NCBI GenBank assembly: GCA_023413555.1
Contig: JAEZPG010000102.1
Coordinates: forward strand, 1 to 55,394
Origin: Bacillota bacterium
GTDB taxonomy: Bacteria; Bacillota; Clostridia; Lachnospirales; Lachnospiraceae
Direction: 5' to 3'
Length of the DNA stretch: 55,394 nt
In this document: piece by piece, positions 51,848 through 55,394 of the stretch
Position numbering within the stretch: the stretch's first letter is position 1
Layout: each line of letters opens with the position of its first letter
Notes under the pieces: model-generated
What the model was told of the DNA's origin: nothing
The model's database searches: none
Seen by the model: the letters and a program-made list of their open reading frames with translations, nothing else
Position numbers and translations under genes: made by a program

Positions 51848-52900
51848 ATGGAACTTATAGATATATTGCAAAAATCAGTGCAGGCAGGGGCCTCTGACAT
51901 CTTCTTTATTGTTGGTCAGCCTATTTCCTTTAAGATTGATGGTGTCATTACGAAGATATTTTCAGACCACCTGAAGGCGGAAGAAACGGAGCAATACGTA
52001 ACCAACATGTATAAACTGGCCAAGAGGGCTAAAGTATTAGGAGAAGAAGGAGACGATGATTTCTCACTTTCCATTTCAAAAACAGGACGATTCCGTATTA
52101 ATGTGTTTAAACAGAGGGGAACCTGGGGAGCAGTGTTGAGAGTAGTCGTTTTTGAACTTCCAGATGTGGAAAAAATGAGAATCCCTCAGGTAGTGTTAGA
52201 CCTAAGCAAGAATCAGAAGGGGTTAATCTTGGTTACCGGATCTGCGGGAAGTGGCAAATCCACCACTATTTCCTATATCATAGATGAAATAAATAGAACT
52301 CGCAATTGCCATATTCTCACTTTGGAAGACCCCATTGAATTCCTACATCAACACAAGAAAAGTATCGTAAGTCAAAGAGAGATCAGCATTGATACTGTTT
52401 CCTATGGCCGAGCTTTAAAAGCTGCCATGAGGGAGTCACCGGATGTTATCATGATTGGAGAAATGCGTGACCTTGAGACGATAGAGATTGCTATGACAGC
52501 GGCAGAAACCGGTCACTTGGTACTATCCACTCTGCACACAGTAGGGGCGGCCAATACCATAGACCGTGTTGTGGATGTATTTCCGCCAAATCAGCAACAA
52601 CAGATACGTATTCAACTCTCTATGGTATTGCAAAGTATTGTATCCCAACAGCTTCTTCCTTCAAAGAAAGAAGGACAGGTTCCAGCATTTGAGGTACTTA
52701 TGGCGAATAGTGCTATAAAAACTATGATTCGTGATGGAAAGGTACATCAAATCGACACCGTAATTCATTCTTCCATGAAAGCGAATATGAAATCCATGGA
52801 TGATAGTATACTAGAGCTCTACAGCAATGGACTCATCGACGAAGAAACAGCCCTTACCTACTGTATGAATCTAGAGACAGTAAAGAGAAAATTGGTATAA
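51848..52900 (+). CDS. pilT: PilT-type pilus motor ATPase
   Basis: PilT powers retraction of type IV pili. The 350-residue hexameric ATPase has an N-terminal domain (about 1-105, GASDIFFIVGQPISFKIDG), Walker A GSAGSGKST (131-139), an Asp box around LTLEDPIEFLH, Walker B-type PDVIMIGEMRDLETI and the His box TGHLVLSTLHT. C-terminal LLPSKKEGQVPAFEVLMANSAIKTMIRDGK is the normal PilT ending. It is the only motor ATPase in the operon; no PilB/GspE extension ATPase is present here. AAGGAG precedes the ATG. Confidence 0.94.
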   Translation: MELIDILQKSVQAGASDIFFIVGQPISFKIDGVITKIFSDHLKAEETEQYVTNMYKLAKRAKVLGEEGDDDFSLSISKTGRFRINVFKQRGTWGAVLRVVVFELPDVEKMRIPQVVLDLSKNQKGLILVTGSAGSGKSTTISYIIDEINRTRNCHILTLEDPIEFLHQHKKSIVSQREISIDTVSYGRALKAAMRESPDVIMIGEMRDLETIEIAMTAAETGHLVLSTLHTVGAANTIDRVVDVFPPNQQQQIRIQLSMVLQSIVSQQLLPSKKEGQVPAFEVLMANSAIKTMIRDGKVHQIDTVIHSSMKANMKSMDDSILELYSNGLIDEETALTYCMNLETVKRKLV

Positions 52901-52968
52901 AACAAACTTGTCCCCATATAATATACAAGCACTAGTTTGCATTTTTGCAGACAGAAGGGAGGTATTAT

Positions 52969-53931
52969 ATGGGGAAACTTATTGTCAAAACAGTAGCTGT
53001 TGTGCTTGGGGTTCTATCATTCCCCTTTCTTTTCACACTGTTACTTTCCGGAGGACCCAAAGAATTCTCTAATCAAGAAGCTGCCAAGCAGATAAAGAAA
53101 GGCACTCTAGAGAAGATCACTACTGTGGAAGAGGAAGAGATAGATCAATACATAATGTCAGTTCTTGCTACCTATGTTCCATTAGACTTGGAGATGGATA
53201 CCATGAAAGCGATGGCTGTCATAGCAAGAACCAATGTCTATTATAAATGGCAGCAGCTTTTGGAGGAGGGAAAGTCTGTAGAAGCTCTGACCAAAGATGC
53301 AATCGGGCTACCTACGGCAACTTTAGACAGTATTAGACAAAAATATAAAGAGGATAAGGCGGCAGCCTATATCTCTACCCTTGAAAATGTGGTTTACAGC
53401 ACAAAAGATCAGATTCTGATATACGAGGGCAAACCTATTTTGGCCTGTTATCATTATGCGAATGCCGGAAAGACTAGAAATTATGAGGAATCCACAGGGA
53501 TTAAACTACCATATTTAATTAGTGTGGATAGTAGTCAGGATGTGGAGGCCTCTGTGGGGATAACCTCTTTAAAAATTATTTTTGCCGATGCCGCTTCCAT
53601 GTTAGAAAAGGCTTTTGACGTAGGAAAGCTTAATGAGGAAAAGTTAATGAATCAGGTCGCTATTGAAAAACTGGATAGCACCGGCTATGTAACTAAGGTT
53701 AAGGTGGGAAAGAAAACGATAACCGGGGAAGAATTTCAACAATGTTTTTATCTGAATTCCTCTAATTTTTATTTTACTCAGTATGAGGGGAATCTTCGAA
53801 TTATATGTAAGGGAAAAGGCTCTGGCTTTGGCTTTAGTCAGTATGGAGCTAATGTGCTTGCTACTCAGGGTAACACCTACGAGAAGCTACTTACCACCTA
53901 TTATAAAGGAGCAAGTTTGTATCTCTTGTAG
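52969..53931 (+). CDS. spoIID: SpoIID-like protein with altered catalytic residues
   Basis: SpoIID is a membrane-anchored lytic transglycosylase that works with SpoIIP and SpoIIM in engulfment. With the start at ATG 52969 (GGGAGGT upstream) the protein has 320 residues. A signal anchor (about 5-28) is followed by the domain block DTMKAMAVIARTNVYYKWQ, YHYANAGKTRNY...GIKLPYLISVDSS, and the end GSGFGFSQYGANVLATQGNTYEKLL. The usual AAEMP catalytic Glu is replaced (reads ATYVP), and the GHGVGMSQ His is Ser. It may be non-catalytic. It follows pilT by 68 bases. Confidence 0.85.
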   Translation: MGKLIVKTVAVVLGVLSFPFLFTLLLSGGPKEFSNQEAAKQIKKGTLEKITTVEEEEIDQYIMSVLATYVPLDLEMDTMKAMAVIARTNVYYKWQQLLEEGKSVEALTKDAIGLPTATLDSIRQKYKEDKAAAYISTLENVVYSTKDQILIYEGKPILACYHYANAGKTRNYEESTGIKLPYLISVDSSQDVEASVGITSLKIIFADAASMLEKAFDVGKLNEEKLMNQVAIEKLDSTGYVTKVKVGKKTITGEEFQQCFYLNSSNFYFTQYEGNLRIICKGKGSGFGFSQYGANVLATQGNTYEKLLTTYYKGASLYLL

Positions 53932-54080
53932 TATGTACACCAGAAGCAAGGTTCAATATAGAAAAGTATATTTAAGCAAGAAGAACATATGGATATAAAA
54001 AATGGCGAAAGTGGCAATATCTTTCAATAAATATGTATAATACTTCTAAATCTGGTGAAAATAGACTTAGAGGTGATAAC

Positions 54081-54899
54081 ATGAAACAAGAGAAATTTTC
54101 AAAAGTCCTAAAAACAAAAGGATTTTACTTATCCCTTCTAACTGGTGTTTTAGCTGTTGCAGCTATATGCTTTGTTTATTTTAGTACGTCAAGTAAGGAC
54201 AATTCCAATAACCTGACAGACTTAAACAAACAAACACAACAGCAATCAGCAAATGACAACAAAGCTAATACCCCAGGGGAAGATGGCAAGAATACTGTTG
54301 TAAAGAATACTGCATCTCCATCCCCACAGGCAAATCAGAATAGTGCAAAGAATGACAGCAAGGGTTCTGACAATGTGGTAAAGGATAATGAGGTAACCAA
54401 AGATCCTGATGAAGTAGCAAAAGGTGAGGACGACAATGATGCTGTAGCAGCTGTAAAGCAGGATACAGGAAAGAGCAAGCTGTCCTTTGATCAAGAGGAT
54501 GAGTTGGCATGGCCGGTAACCGGTAATGTAGTAATTCCATACGATATGGAGCATGGGGTTCTGTTTGCTACCTTAGGCCAGTACAAATGCAATGATTCAA
54601 TTGTAATCAGCTCAAAAGAGGGCACAAAAGTAAAAAATGCGGTTAAGGGAAAAGTTGTAGACATTAGCAAAAATGAGGAAACAGGATTAACTTTAACTAT
54701 GGATATCGGTAGTGGATATACCATAACTTATGGCCAATTAAAGGACTTGAAGGTAGAAAAAGGCGATATGCTGAATGCTGGAGAGGTAATTGGTGTGATT
54801 GCAAAGCCAACCAAATACTATGTAGTGGAAGGTGCCAATCTATACTTTAAAGTTATGCAAGATGACGTTCCTGTAAACCCAATGTATATGTTAAAGTAA
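54081..54899 (+). CDS. SpoIIQ-like protein with degenerate M23 (LytM) domain
   Basis: With the start at ATG 54081 (AGAGGTG upstream) the protein has 272 residues. A transmembrane helix (about 17-35) is followed by a long polar low-complexity stretch (about 40-140) rich in Asn, Lys, Asp and Ser, and an M23-type barrel (about 150-272) with WPVTGNVVIPYD, SSKEGTKVKNAVKGKVVDI and YTITYGQLKDL. The zinc ligands are lost: the H-x3-D site reads N-D-S-I-V, and the H of YGHL is Gln. This fits SpoIIQ, which bridges forespore and mother cell by binding SpoIIIAH, better than an active endopeptidase. Its position next to a SpoIID-like gene supports the call. Confidence 0.85.
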   Translation: MKQEKFSKVLKTKGFYLSLLTGVLAVAAICFVYFSTSSKDNSNNLTDLNKQTQQQSANDNKANTPGEDGKNTVVKNTASPSPQANQNSAKNDSKGSDNVVKDNEVTKDPDEVAKGEDDNDAVAAVKQDTGKSKLSFDQEDELAWPVTGNVVIPYDMEHGVLFATLGQYKCNDSIVISSKEGTKVKNAVKGKVVDISKNEETGLTLTMDIGSGYTITYGQLKDLKVEKGDMLNAGEVIGVIAKPTKYYVVEGANLYFKVMQDDVPVNPMYMLK

Positions 54900-54948
54900 A
54901 TGAGGATGTAAAATAAGCAGTTATGTAGTGTGTAACAGGTAATAGATA

Positions 54949-54988
54949 AGCCCGGGAGTTGTCAGAGATGACAGTGCCCGGGCTTTTG
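54949..54988 (+). terminator. Terminator after the SpoIIQ-like gene
   Basis: AGCCCGGG (54949-54956) pairs with CCCGGGCT (54977-54984) around an inner TGTCA/TGACA helix, followed by TTTT. Confidence 0.88.
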
Positions 54989-55137
54989 TGGTTTCTTTAA
55001 GGATGTTTCTAAATAAGTTATCCGAAGCAACTTAGGAGATAACAAAGAAGCGATTGGAAAGAGAATGAAAACATCGTATAATAAAAGTATAAATGTTACG
55101 AATGAAGATTCAAACAATACTATCAGGAGGGATATCT

Positions 55138-55394
55138 ATGATGAAAGAATTAGGAGAATTATTTGGTTGGATTCTTGTCATTGCTTTAGCCGGAACCATC
55201 TTAAATTATTGGTTGAAAATCGTGAACCGACGTTTTAGTAAGAAGAGCTTCAATTCTCCAATTGCAAAGAAGACCATGAAAATACTTATGATAATATTTG
55301 TTAAAAACCACAGATACTTTGGATTTGCAACTGTAGCACTACTTTTGACCCACTTTACTATTCTACTTACCAATATTGGACTGAATGTATCGGG
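55138..55394 (+). CDS. 5' part of a membrane protein, possibly cytochrome-b-like
   Basis: Starting at ATG 55138, with CAGGAGG at 55124-55130, an open frame runs off the window end (85 full codons). It encodes helices at about 10-24 (FGWILVIALAGTIL) and 63-83. The second contains KNHRYFGFATVALLLTHFT, with His residues spaced like haem-binding helices of ferric-reductase or cytochrome b561-like proteins. The call is tentative because most of the protein is missing. Confidence 0.7.
   Translation, partial: MMKELGELFGWILVIALAGTILNYWLKIVNRRFSKKSFNSPIAKKTMKILMIIFVKNHRYFGFATVALLLTHFTILLTNIGLNVS

Noticed and set aside
54246..54724. Minus-strand frames opposite the SpoIIQ-like gene
   Set aside because: Their composition reflects the complement of a low-complexity coding stretch, and no starts with ribosome sites are present.

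Overview
The window is chromosomal DNA of a low-G+C, spore-forming Firmicute, most likely of the Lachnospiraceae / Lachnoclostridium type. This is inferred from the AT-rich intergenic DNA, strong GGAGG ribosome binding sites, T-box leaders, a folate (THF) riboswitch with an ECF S component, and a dense set of endospore genes (YtvI-like, CotS-like, SipL, SpoIIR, SpoIID, SpoIIQ-like). No tRNA, rRNA, phage, transposase or CRISPR array was seen.

Layout. 1-6.5 kb: YtvI-type membrane protein, T-box plus proS (eukaryote/archaea-like ProS), folT with its THF riboswitch on the minus strand, cca, and a CotS-like spore coat gene. 6.5-13.6 kb: two tandem paralogous beta-propeller lipoproteins separated by a scrap of the cotS gene, a PEGA-domain membrane protein, a PrcB-like lipoprotein, veg, sipL and a DUF1893 gene. 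13.7-19.4 kb: an unnamed small protein, a GntR/FCD regulator with ispE (minus), then spoIIR and ddl-murI-DUF1934. 19.6-24 kb: a VanX-type dipeptidase, a small membrane protein, a PlsC acyltransferase and two VanY-type carboxypeptidases, so three M15 peptidases lie just downstream of ddl/murI. 24-29.3 kb: nicotinate phosphoribosyltransferase and a YtrA-type GntR/ABC operon with a 21-bp operator palindrome. 29.4-33.4 kb: a T-box leader and ileS, separated by a G+C-rich ~280-bp fold-back repeat and a purine-rich repeat tract. 33.5-46 kb: M14 carboxypeptidase, glycogen phosphorylase, a 1,650-residue secreted Ig-like protein, a lipoprotein whose natural start codon looks mutated to ATA, a broken C39-type peptidase gene and a DODA-type dioxygenase. 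46-48.6 kb: a two-component system. 48.9-52.9 kb: a compact type IV pilus/type II secretion-like operon (GspF, four small membrane or pilin-like proteins, PilT). It is followed by SpoIID- and SpoIIQ-like genes whose catalytic residues appear to be lost, and by a cut-off membrane protein.

How the genes work together. Most housekeeping genes are translation (proS, cca, ileS), peptidoglycan precursor supply and trimming (ddl, murI, M15 and M14 peptidases), isoprenoid (ispE) and NAD synthesis, and glycogen use. Woven between them are sporulation genes acting at engulfment, sigma-E activation, and coat and cortex assembly. The most promising candidate for an undescribed system is the reduced pilus-like operon at 48.9-52.9 kb with its pseudo-enzyme SpoIID/SpoIIQ neighbours. 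The most striking DNA structure is the long palindrome inserted between the ileS T-box terminator and the ileS gene.
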